From: Trichaptum fuscoviolaceum
Taxonomy: Eukaryota; Basidiomycota; Agaricomycetes; Hymenochaetales; Trichaptaceae
Assembly: GCA_910574455.1 (NCBI GenBank)
Contig: CAJSYZ010000009.1
Location: 4,047,040 to 4,111,039, forward strand
Direction: 5' to 3'
DNA: 64,000 bases
Part shown: positions 1-9,195 of the stretch, one piece after another
How the letters are laid out: each line of letters opens with the position of its first letter
Numbering within the stretch: position 1 is the first letter of the stretch
Notes under the pieces: model-generated
Told to the model about the DNA's origin: nothing
What the model saw: the letters and a program-made list of their open reading frames with translations, nothing else
The model's database searches: none
Program-made: the position numbers and the translations under genes

Positions 1-2
1 CA

Positions 3-914
3 CCGGAAGCGAAGAAGACCACCTATGCGTCAGTGGCACGATCGACACCGGAAGTTCGAGCGCCCAAACGACCCACCCGTGCCGACGAGGTGACGATCAA
101 GATAGCTCGCCAGTCCGTGGCTGAGACGCGGGCGCAGGGGTCAGGGGAAGAGGTGAAGGGATGGGTGGAGAAGGCGTTGAAGGATACCGGGGTGGATGGG
201 TTAAGGGAGATGGAAGTCCAGGGGGTGCAGCCGCACCGGAGTGGCACGAAGGTCACGATTCGCTTGAAGTCCCCCGTGGACGCGAAGGCAATCGTCCGGA
301 GTGCTACTAAGTGCTCGAAGGCCTTAGGAGAGGGTGCAAAAGTGAGTGTCCCTCACTTCGGGGTGGTGGTTCAAGGGGTACCCTTATACTACAACCCCAC
401 GAGCGAGGACACTCGAAGGGAACTGCACACGCAGAACCCCCACTTGTTACCTTCCCCCGAGGCCATCGTGGACATCCGGTGGCTGGTACCGAAGGACAAG
501 TTACCTCAGGGGCGACGAGCAGGCAGTTGGGTGGTCTTTCTGGACAACCGACAGGCGGCGGACAATTTGATCGACCAAAGTGTCAAAGTCCAGTCGCTAT
601 TGCTCACCGCCCGTAGGTACTTTACGGGACCGCGCCAATGTCGCAAATGTCAGCAATGGGGCCATTTGAGCTATAGCTGCACGGCCAAGGAACAGACATG
701 CGCTCATTGCGGCGGACCCCACGACAGCCAGACCTGCCAAACCAAGGACTCAAAGAGGTGTGTTAATTGCAACGGTAATCATGATTCCTTTTACCCCCAG
801 TGCCCAATAAGACGCACTGAGACCCTGCGAGCGAGGGAGGCTCAGGCGGGTGAAAGTGTGTACTTTGCAGGTATTGATTTCCAGTTCGTCTCTTTCCTTT
901 CATCTTCCCCATGA
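3..914 (+). CDS. LINE ORF1, gag-like RNA-binding protein (partial, 5' end missing)
   Basis: The frame is open to the left edge of the window, so the true start lies upstream. The C-terminal part carries three zinc knuckles in series: CRKCQQWGHLSYSC (CX2CX4HX4C), CAHCGGPHDSQTC (CX2CX3HX4C) and CVNCNGNHDSFYPQC (CX2CX3HX6C). This is the usual arrangement in ORF1 of Tad1-like and Jockey-like LINEs, where ORF1 binds the element RNA and forms the ribonucleoprotein. The part before the knuckles is charged and matches no fold I can name. The stop codon overlaps the start of ORF2 in an ATGA arrangement (911-914), which suggests coupled translation. A cellular zinc-knuckle gene is ruled out by the adjoining ORF2. 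Confidence 0.88.
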   Translation, partial: PEAKKTTYASVARSTPEVRAPKRPTRADEVTIKIARQSVAETRAQGSGEEVKGWVEKALKDTGVDGLREMEVQGVQPHRSGTKVTIRLKSPVDAKAIVRSATKCSKALGEGAKVSVPHFGVVVQGVPLYYNPTSEDTRRELHTQNPHLLPSPEAIVDIRWLVPKDKLPQGRRAGSWVVFLDNRQAADNLIDQSVKVQSLLLTARRYFTGPRQCRKCQQWGHLSYSCTAKEQTCAHCGGPHDSQTCQTKDSKRCVNCNGNHDSFYPQCPIRRTETLRAREAQAGESVYFAGIDFQFVSFLSSSP

Positions 915-3900
915 ACGTTACACACCAACCACAACACGGCTTTCGAATTCGCTCTCTTAATTGCCATCGTAGATACGAAGTTTTAATATCCCTTCTCAAC
1001 CACTCCGACCCCCAGCTTATCGACATTCTATGCATACAAGAACCCCCTCCTACTTTCTCTCGCTATCCTTCTTTGGCTCCCCGCCAGTGGGAAAGGCTTT
1101 TACCCTCCCCCTCTGACGAGGAGTCCCCGCCTAAATGTTTCATTTATATCAGCAAACGCATCCCTTCTTCCTCCTTCGACCATATAAATATTCCCCACTC
1201 TAATATCACCGGCATTCGCATTCGCATCTCCAATCTCTTTATTTCATTATTTAACATATATAACCCCCCTAATTCTTCTCAAACGATTGATACCTTGCAA
1301 ACACACCTTCAAGACCCAAGGACAGGCCCAAGTGCAACAGATGCTCTCATGCTTATCGGAGACTTTAACAAGCACGACCCCCTGTGGGCAGGACCGCTTC
1401 ACCCTCGAAGGACGAAAGGAGACGCATCCGACTCCTTGGTGGACATCCTAGTGAGGCATGGGTTAGAGCTGTGCCTTGAGCCCGGCACCCCAACCTTCAT
1501 GTCCCCCGCCCATAGAACATGGTCAACGTTAGACCTGCTCTTTGTCTCTGGAGATAGTCTCTTCCCGACGTTGTCATATTGCCAAACGTTTGGGGGGGAC
1601 GCTTCGGACCACCTGGGCCTCGAAGCGGAGTTCGACATCCACCCTGATCAAGTGGAGTCTAAACCCCGACCGCGCTTCAGGGAGACAGACTGGGCTGAGT
1701 TTGCCAAGGAGGTCCCCCGGTACTTTGAGGCGCATCCGCTGCCCCCCCTAGCCCAGTCTACACAGGCCCTGGATGACCATGTTAACGCTCTAGTAGCCGG
1801 TCTCCAGGTCACTCTGGCAGCGATGGTCCCTGTCTCAAAAGTGTCGCAATATCGGAATCAATGGTGGACAGCGGAGCTCTCTGCACTCAGGCGGGAGTAC
1901 CGTAGGGTGCAGAGACGCATACACAAAACGGACAGATCACATGCGTCATGGAAAGCTCTTCGGGAGGTGCGCAACAGGTACACTGGGGCAATTACGAAGC
2001 AGAAAAGGGCTCACTGGAAGCAGTACATTGAGCAGCTAACCCAAGAGCAGTTATGGGTGGCGGCACGATACACGGATGATGCACCCAGCACAACCACTCG
2101 GGTACCCACACTCCGTAGCCCGGACGGCTTGGTCTCCAGCACGGAAGGAAAGTGCGCCATTCTCTTTGACACTTTCTTCCCCTCCCTGCCACCAAGCTAC
2201 CAACCACCCGATAAACGCGCGCCCATACGCACCATCCCATTCGAACCATTCAACCGGTCCGACATTGACAAGGCCATTGCTAAACTGGCCCCTTACAAGG
2301 CCCCAGGGCCATCGGGCATCCCCAACATTGCTATTAAATCGGCCCACACGTTCCTAGGGCCGATTCTAGTGGGGATACTGAATGCCTCCTTGCAGCTTGG
2401 GCACTTCCCGACACCATGGAAGTCGTACAGCACAGTCACCCTTCGAAAGCCGGGAAAGAGCGATTATACCGTCCCCAAGGCCTTCCGTCCTGTTGCCCTG
2501 GAAGACACGCTGGGCAAGGTCCTGGAGTCAGTAGTGGCATCGCGCCTGTCAGACTTGGCCGAGCAGCACCAGATGCTCCCCGAAACACAGTTCGGGGGGC
2601 GTCCGGGCCGTACCACGACGGACGCGGTCCTTTTTATCACCCAGAAGGTGAAGGATGCTTGGCGGACGGGCAGGGTGGCGAGCCTCTTGCTGATGGACAT
2701 ATCACAAGCGTTCCCGACGGTACCCCACCCTTCCCTACGGGCCAAGTTAGAGGTGGCCGGAATACCGCCCCTCCTGACTAACTGGATCGACAGCTTCCTC
2801 TCCGACCGGCAGACCACCCTCTCCTTCGACGACTACACCTCCAACCCCCTACCAGTCCCTCTCGGCATCCCTCAAGGCTCCCCGCTGTCCCCCATCCTCT
2901 ACCTCCTCTTCAACTCCGACCTATTGCGGCTCCCCACCAAGCAATCAGACCCGTCCTCAGGGTTCATAGATGACACGGCCAAGTTAGTTGTCTCAAACTC
3001 TGCCGCGGACAATATTGCCACCTTTAACTCATTCCTCAGTGATGCGGGGCGATGGGGGGAGGAGAATGGATCTCGGTATGACTACCAGAAGTTCCAGCTC
3101 ATCCACTTCTGGGGCCGGAAGACTCGCCCAGACACGGACGCACTCGACCTCCAGTTTCGTGAGCATATCATCAAGCCCACTAATTGTGTACGGTACTTGG
3201 GAGTAATGCTCGACGAGCAACTATCGTACACATACCATGCAGAGCAAGTACTGGCTCGGGGCACTCGGACACTAGCTGCGCTGGGGAGACTCCGGGTCCC
3301 GCACGGCTATATGCGTCAATTAGTCCAGGCGATGGTATTTCCCCGGGTGGAGTATGCATTGCTGGTATGGTACAAGCCGGTCACAGAAGGGCCCTCCCGA
3401 CGCACGGGCAACATTGGACTCACTAGGGCAATGACTCGACTCCAGCGACGGGCCACAAAACTTATCACCGGGGCTTTCAGCACCACGGCGACGGATATGG
3501 CGGACTTTCATGCACACCTTCTCCCCACTCCGATCCGACTTAGCCTCAATGTCTTCAAGGCTGCAGTTCGCCTATGCACCCTACTCCCCCAACACCCTCT
3601 CCATGCCATGGTAAAACGGTGTCGCAAGTCCGTCAAACGACACCGCTCTGTCCTTCATAAGCTAATGAGTGCATTCCCGGAGCTGCAAGGGCCGGTAGAG
3701 ACTATCTGGCCCCTCCAAGGTCGGAGTCCCGCAGCAGCCTCCCTCACAACCCGGATTGCAAAATCCAGAGCGGAGGCAAAGGATGCAGCGGAAGCAGCAG
3801 TTGCAAAAGGGACATTGTGCATATTCTCAGATGGCTCGGGGTTCCAAGGGGGCATAGGGGCGGCAGCAATTGCGGTGGGGGGAAAGGCAAGGGTCTCCTA

Positions 3901-4987
3901 TGAGGAGTACACGGATAAGTTAGGCATAGGAACTGGCGTCAAAGGCGGGAAGGGAGGGCAGGAGACGGGCATACGGGGAGTACCCGGGCAAGAAGGCGCA
4001 AATACTCAATCTTTCCCCTTTTCTTTTTCTTCTTCTTCTTCTTCTACTTGTAGCTCTAGGCCTCTCATTCCTCCTTCATCTTTTCACTTTTCTTCTCATT
4101 CTTTACCAGGCTCACGCGAAACGCACCCGATCGGACAGCCCAAGGACGTGCGTAGACTGCACCTAGGGACCGCCCAGGACCACACCGTCTTTGAGGCCGA
4201 GGTATGCGGAGCCATCCTAGGCCTCGACCTCATCCGGGCCACACCCCGCGCTACAAAAGTATCGATGTTTCTCGACTGTCAAGCAGCAATCACAGCCATC
4301 CACACTCCCAAGGCACAACCCGGCCAGCATCTACTCAAAATGTTCTGGACAGAACTCCAGCGACTTCAGCAGCAACGAACCACTCTAGAAATAACACTCC
4401 ACTGGGTACCGGGCCACGAGGATATGACCGCTAACGAGCAGGTCGACGCGGAAGCCAAATTTGCGGCTCAATACCCAGAGTCGAGCCAGGTCGGCCGCCT
4501 CAAATGCTTCGCTAAAAGCATACCAACTAGCTCGGCCGGGCTTGTCGCAGCCCGGAAACTCCAATCCTCCCTACGATGGAAGACGGAGTGGCTCAAGTCA
4601 AAAAGCGGGAGGAAATTGCGAGCTGTCGACCTCACTGCTCCGTCTCGCGCAGTGCGCAGCATCTACAAGGACCGGAGCCGGAACGAGTGTGCGATCATCA
4701 CGCAACTCCGCACGGGACACGCCCCCCTCAACGCTCACTTAGCTCGGATTCGGTGCACTGACTCTCCGCTCTGTTCCAAGTGCCAGGTCCCGGAAACGGT
4801 GGCCCATTATCTCTTCACCTGCCGGGTGTATGCAGCCCCCCGCCGAGCACTCCGAACGTCACTCAAAAACAAACCCCTCACCTTGCGGTCAACACTGGGG
4901 AAAGGGGCTAGGCTTGACCTCGTCCTACGCTACATCAAGGACACGGGACGCTTTCCCCACCTGTTCCCGGCTAGCACAACGCAATGA
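911..4987 (+). CDS. LINE ORF2: endonuclease, reverse transcriptase, RNase H
   Basis: This uninterrupted 1358-residue polyprotein makes the element's DNA copy by target-primed reverse transcription. Residues about 10-235 are an APE-type endonuclease (CIQEPP near 45, LIGDFN near 150, ASDHLGLE near 230). The reverse transcriptase spans about 450-730, with MDISQAF, GIPQGSPLSP and the catalytic box FIDD near 685 in place of the common YADD. RNase H starts near 970 (FSDGSG) and continues with EAEVCGAILGLDLI, FLDCQ and VDAEAK, so all four acidic residues are present. A CX2CX7HX4C finger (CSKCQVPETVAHYLFTC) sits near 1289-1306. An unusual serine- and glycine-rich insertion of about 80-95 residues lies inside RNase H at about 3919-4140. 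The ATG at 911 overlaps the ORF1 stop. Confidence 0.93.
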   Translation: MNVTHQPQHGFRIRSLNCHRRYEVLISLLNHSDPQLIDILCIQEPPPTFSRYPSLAPRQWERLLPSPSDEESPPKCFIYISKRIPSSSFDHINIPHSNITGIRIRISNLFISLFNIYNPPNSSQTIDTLQTHLQDPRTGPSATDALMLIGDFNKHDPLWAGPLHPRRTKGDASDSLVDILVRHGLELCLEPGTPTFMSPAHRTWSTLDLLFVSGDSLFPTLSYCQTFGGDASDHLGLEAEFDIHPDQVESKPRPRFRETDWAEFAKEVPRYFEAHPLPPLAQSTQALDDHVNALVAGLQVTLAAMVPVSKVSQYRNQWWTAELSALRREYRRVQRRIHKTDRSHASWKALREVRNRYTGAITKQKRAHWKQYIEQLTQEQLWVAARYTDDAPSTTTRVPTLRSPDGLVSSTEGKCAILFDTFFPSLPPSYQPPDKRAPIRTIPFEPFNRSDIDKAIAKLAPYKAPGPSGIPNIAIKSAHTFLGPILVGILNASLQLGHFPTPWKSYSTVTLRKPGKSDYTVPKAFRPVALEDTLGKVLESVVASRLSDLAEQHQMLPETQFGGRPGRTTTDAVLFITQKVKDAWRTGRVASLLLMDISQAFPTVPHPSLRAKLEVAGIPPLLTNWIDSFLSDRQTTLSFDDYTSNPLPVPLGIPQGSPLSPILYLLFNSDLLRLPTKQSDPSSGFIDDTAKLVVSNSAADNIATFNSFLSDAGRWGEENGSRYDYQKFQLIHFWGRKTRPDTDALDLQFREHIIKPTNCVRYLGVMLDEQLSYTYHAEQVLARGTRTLAALGRLRVPHGYMRQLVQAMVFPRVEYALLVWYKPVTEGPSRRTGNIGLTRAMTRLQRRATKLITGAFSTTATDMADFHAHLLPTPIRLSLNVFKAAVRLCTLLPQHPLHAMVKRCRKSVKRHRSVLHKLMSAFPELQGPVETIWPLQGRSPAAASLTTRIAKSRAEAKDAAEAAVAKGTLCIFSDGSGFQGGIGAAAIAVGGKARVSYEEYTDKLGIGTGVKGGKGGQETGIRGVPGQEGANTQSFPFSFSSSSSSTCSSRPLIPPSSFHFSSHSLPGSRETHPIGQPKDVRRLHLGTAQDHTVFEAEVCGAILGLDLIRATPRATKVSMFLDCQAAITAIHTPKAQPGQHLLKMFWTELQRLQQQRTTLEITLHWVPGHEDMTANEQVDAEAKFAAQYPESSQVGRLKCFAKSIPTSSAGLVAARKLQSSLRWKTEWLKSKSGRKLRAVDLTAPSRAVRSIYKDRSRNECAIITQLRTGHAPLNAHLARIRCTDSPLCSKCQVPETVAHYLFTCRVYAAPRRALRTSLKNKPLTLRSTLGKGARLDLVLRYIKDTGRFPHLFPASTTQ

Positions 4988-5368
4988 ACCTGGCTTTCTT
5001 TATTCCTCGCTTTCTCTCTCTGCTCCTCTTTATTTATTTATTTTAGACATTCGGGATGCCTCTCGACGGCGGCTCCCCTCATAGAGCGTCACTGTAGAAC
5101 ACCAACACCGACACATTGTATCAACAACAATTTCTGTAACTGTATGCGCTCCCCCCCCTCTCCAGCGATAATTCGCCTCACAAATACCCTCATTCGGCAT
5201 ACCTCACTCTGATCATACCCTTTCAATCCTTTCTTATTTGTTAAACTTATTCTGAACTTCCCAAGCCTCACAATTACAGTAGTGGTAGATTACAATGTAT
5301 TCTAAGTGCGCCATAGGCCCTAAAGGGCCTGCAGTCACTATAATGGAATAAATCAAATCAAATCAAAT

Positions 5369-5921
5369 ATATGGGTCGCTTTGCTCTGAAGGCGTAGCCG
5401 GTCTGGTTTCCAAGGTTTTGATTTAAAGAAACTTGCAGGGAGTTTGAATTATAATACAGATATAGTAGCAGACCCAGTTGTTGTAATGACTAAGACGCAA
5501 ATAAAAATAATGGAGCTTGCCACCGCCGAATGACGCAGGTGTACCTGACGCACGCCACCCGGCCGCAAGTGTGCATATAGGCTTCGTATACACAAGTCAC
5601 TTGGAATAAATATGATGGACTACTCAATGAAATTGATGCTTATAGCTTAACAATACAACATAATGTAGCAAAAGCCTTTAGAAGCAGTAGTTGAGCATAG
5701 CCAACTACTAGTTGCTGTAGCTGTCTACCGCGACAACTTGGACTGAAGTTAGTTTTTAAATTACATTTACATGACGACATCAGACTCTATTTTTGGAACA
5801 CAGGGGGAACCTATGAAATCACTACTACATTTGGATTAATTTCAAACTCCCTGCAAGTTTCTTGTAATCGAAAACCTTGGAAACCAGGCCAGCTACGCTG
5901 TGCTTGCTCCGCAAGCCATAT
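5369..5921. mobile_element. Non-autonomous DNA element with ~82-base terminal inverted repeats
   Basis: The arm at 5369-5450 and the reverse complement of 5838-5921 match over about 80 bases with a few mismatches. They share CTGGTTTCCAAGGTTTT and GAAACTTGCAGGGAGTTTGA. The element starts ATATGG and ends CCATAT. The roughly 390-base interior has no meaningful ORF, so this is MITE-like. The flanks are AT-rich, so a 2-base TA or AT target duplication is possible but cannot be proved. The left end abuts the AAATC tail of the LINE, so either the LINE inserted at the edge of this element or the element inserted at the LINE tail. Confidence 0.7.
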
Positions 5922-6257
5922 AAAGAAAGTAGCTTGACCTGGTCACGAGGCTAACCAAATTCAGGCAGCCCTGGCAGCATCATGATCGGAACCGAGTCAC
6001 AATCATACTATGTAGTAGACCCACGGGCCGTTTATAGAACTTAAAGTTAAAGGCAAATCACCTTGTCATCATCAAGAATTCCGTTCCGATAAATTGTGCC
6101 GTTTGAATGCCAGTGTTCGGTCAGGCCTTGCCGTATCTGTTGAATTGAAGATAGAGGACTCCGCAGTCCGCAGCACTCTAATAGACCTGCTTGTGAGCTG
6201 ATAACAAAACTGTACTCACTGGCTACGGTCTGTCTCAAGAATAACTCTTTCATCGAC
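5922..6257 (+). promoter_or_regulatory. Upstream region of the P450 gene
   Basis: This 336-base spacer lies between the inverted-repeat element and the P450 start. I see no ORF, no clear TATA box and no repeat in it. It is likely the P450 promoter and 5' leader. Confidence 0.4.
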
Positions 6258-8763
6258 ATGTTTCCACCTGGAATTAGATTCATCATACAGACCCTCCCAT
6301 GGCTTTTGTTCTATCCACTTGCTCTTAGCTTGACTTTCTACGTGGTTACGACCCTTATAGACCTCGACATCAGTCTACCTCGAGGGCCTCAAATCCTCGT
6401 CCTCGTTCTTTCGCCGTTTGCGACGCTTCCGCTTCAGAATGTCTGGTCGAGCCTCAGAAAGAGGCGTGAATCTCGTGCGTTGGGTGCGGTTCCGACACCC
6501 GTCATCAACGGAGTGCTGCCAGGGAACTTCGATGTCATATGGAAACTGGCGAACAACAAGATCGGTTATCCAAGTGAGTGATGAGACAACCCACCTCAAC
6601 CGCCTTTACTCATTAGGAGCTCGAAAAAGGTGATCTGCACTTTAAGCTTGGACCGAAAATAGGGTGGACTTTCAACATGAGGACATTTTGGGAAGATAGA
6701 GTGCGTTTTTTCGATGTGTCATCGGCTAAATATCTCACAATTTCTTCAGATTTTGACCTCTGAGCCTGATCACATTAAGGTAGAATCTCTGAATGGCTTC
6801 ATCCACCTCTCATTGCTTGAATGTAACGTTAGACAATCCTTGCCACAGAATTCACCAACTATGAAAAAGGTATGCTTTCGGACGTATCAGCTTTACGCCC
6901 ATGCACTCAAGGTTATCCTCACAGGGAACATGTTCAAATCTATCATGAAAACGCTACTTGGCGTTGGTGTCTTCAATTCAGATGGTGAGATGTGGAAGTG
7001 CGTATTCGGGATACTTTAGTAGGGCCTATGGAGTATCTGACAGCTACTCAGATTTCACCGCTCAATGACGCGGCCTTTTTTCTCCAAGGATAGGATCTCT
7101 CATTTCGAGACCTTCGGACGCCATGCAGACGAAGCGATTGTGCTCATGAAAGAGCGTCTTCAAACAGGACATGCCGTCGACATTCAAGACCTCGTCTCCC
7201 GATTCACTCTCGACTCCGCTACCGAATTCCTCTTCGGACACTGCGTGCACGTTCTGGCCGTCCCGGGTGGCTTGCCTTACTCATCTGTTGTCACGGCACT
7301 AGATCTCACAAAACGCACCCAGGGAGATGAGGACTACGCCGCGAAGTTCTCGGAGGCATTCGCAGACGCCCAGCTCGTATCGGCGAAGCGCACTAGGTTT
7401 GGTGCGCTCTGGCCTTTGTTCGAGTTTTGGAAGGACGGGACAGCCGGACACATGAACGTTATCAATGCCCTCATTTACCCGATCCTTCGCGATGCGATTG
7501 AGAAGAAGAAGGCAAATGCTGGTCGGTCTGAGAAGAAGGAAATCGAGGAAGGAGACACTCTCTTGGATCACCTTATCAATTACACGGACGGTAAGAGAGA
7601 AAACCAGCTCGAATATACTTGATACTGAGCGCCATCCGTTTCTGCCAGACATGACAATCTTGAGGGATGAAATTTTGAATATCATGATCGCTGGGAGGGA
7701 TACTGTACGGAACGATAATACCTCGCACCAGTTATATGTAGAGTGCTAACCCACCACATTCGATCAGACAGCAACCACGCTCACTTTTGCGATGTACTGT
7801 CTGGCCATGCACCCTGACGTCATGAAACGCCTTCGGGAAGAGATCCTGTCCGTGATAGGGCCCAACCGCTACCCGACCTATGATGATCTTCGGGAGATGA
7901 AGTACCTGAGAGCTGTGATAAATGGTACCTCTCTATCTTCCCAATTTTTTGGATTCAACGGAATTCTGACGCTGTCCTATCACCACCGTAGAGGTCCTGA
8001 GGTTGTATCCTCCTGTGTAAGACATACAAAAATCTAGATCGGATGATGACGGTCACTCATCATTGATGTTTCCCAGTCCCGTTGACTCGAGGGCAGCGAT
8101 CAACGCTACTACCCTCTCAAATAAGACGCCTGGCGCAAAGCCTTGGTATGTTCCGGCCCGCACAACGTATGTATTCGCCATGTTTCCTTCTGATCACTCG
8201 AGCTAACGATTCGTACTTACATAGGTGTATCTACTCACTCTTTGTCATGCATCGCCGGACGGATCTGTGGGGACCCGATGGTAAGCTTACATGCAAGTAG
8301 ATCCACAACGGCTAGCTTAACATAACGTGTCTTCATGATATCCAGCGGCCGAGTTCGATCCCGACCGCTTCCTCGACGCACGGCTACACAAATACCTCAC
8401 GCCGAATCCCTTCATCTTCCTTCCCTTCAATGCCGGACCACGCATCTGTCTCGGCCAGCAATTCGCGTACAACGAGGTGTCGTTCATGCTGATCCGTCTA
8501 CTGCAGGCGTTCGACAATGTTGAGCTTGCGCAGGACGAGCAGCCCCTGGACTCGCGTCCACCTGCGGAATGGGCTCGCGCTGCCGTCGGCGACCGCAAGA
8601 GAGTCGAGAAGGTCTGGCTGAAGAGTCACTTCACGTTGTATGCACAAGTGCGTTTTTCTCCTTGTCTAACTCTAGTGATGTACATGGCATTGATGAGTTA
8701 CTTTTGACTTAGGGCGGACTTTGGGTGAGACTTCACGAGGCATCCGCGATAGAAGCTGCCTGA
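6258..8763 (+). CDS. Cytochrome P450 monooxygenase, CYP63-like, about 9 introns
   Basis: This is a heme-thiolate monooxygenase, probably microsomal. The N-terminus [20 protein letters not shown] plus the next 25 hydrophobic residues gives a membrane anchor typical of basidiomycete CYP63-type enzymes. After removal of short GT-AG introns the P450 landmarks appear in order: helix-I box AGRDT followed by [11 protein letters not shown] across an intron at about 7705-7767, the helix-K ExxR (EVLRLYPPV, split by an intron near 7925-7992), the region leading to RTDLWGPDA, and the heme box [14 protein letters not shown] near 8431-8472 with its cysteine ligand. The last exon ends [16 protein letters not shown] then TGA at 8761. 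I see no frameshift or stop within exons. The substrate cannot be told from sequence; relatives oxidise alkanes, fatty acids and aromatic compounds. No biosynthetic partner adjoins it. Confidence 0.9.
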
Positions 8764-9195
8764 TCGTGGATTACCCAGCCGGATTCGATTGATATGATAG
8801 ACTTTCCCTCTCAGCCTACTTTTATTAAGCTTCTTTGAATAACTTTGTGACATATGTTAGTGTAATGGTGCTCGGGGCAAACGAGTGTATTGAAAAACAT
8901 TTATCAGACGACTGCGTTCCAGAGGCACGTTGCGTGGAGCTAAGGGTCATTGAAGTCGCTGCATTGAAGAAATCAGTTTTTTATGGGACAACTGGCCTGT
9001 CGTTCAACGGATGATTTGATTGCATACGTGTGGCAGGACTCTATTTACAACTAGACTATCGTATATTGACGAGCGAGATGAGGCGCTGCGGGAATAGGCC
9101 TACTAATGCTGTGTACTATGCCTGTAAGGCTATATGTAAGTCGTTTTTCTTTGACACATCAATGACTGGACGTACTCTGAAGCTTTTCACAGCCT
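8764..9195. other. Intergenic, convergent 3' ends
   Basis: This spacer lies between the P450 stop and the stop of LWG-1 on the opposite strand. It is AT-rich with no supported ORF or RNA gene. It should hold both transcripts' 3' untranslated regions. Confidence 0.5.

Larger units (their letters stand above)
1..5368 (+). mobile_element. Non-LTR retrotransposon (LINE, Tad1-like), 5' end outside window
   Basis: Two overlapping ORFs, gag-like ORF1 then endonuclease-RT-RNase H ORF2, are followed by a roughly 370-base 3' untranslated region that ends in a short tandem tail of AAATC units at about 5350-5368. There are no LTRs. The order ORF1 zinc knuckles, APE endonuclease, reverse transcriptase, RNase H and a terminal CCHC finger is that of the Tad1-like clade in fungi. 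Both frames are open where visible, so the copy looks young. The 5' end and the target-site duplication cannot be checked because the element runs off the left edge. The 3' boundary is taken at the end of the AAATC tail, where an inverted-repeat element starts. Confidence 0.9.

Noticed and set aside
2960..2975. FIDD in place of YADD taken as a dead reverse transcriptase
   Set aside because: Both catalytic aspartates are present, and the first position tolerates aromatic or hydrophobic residues.
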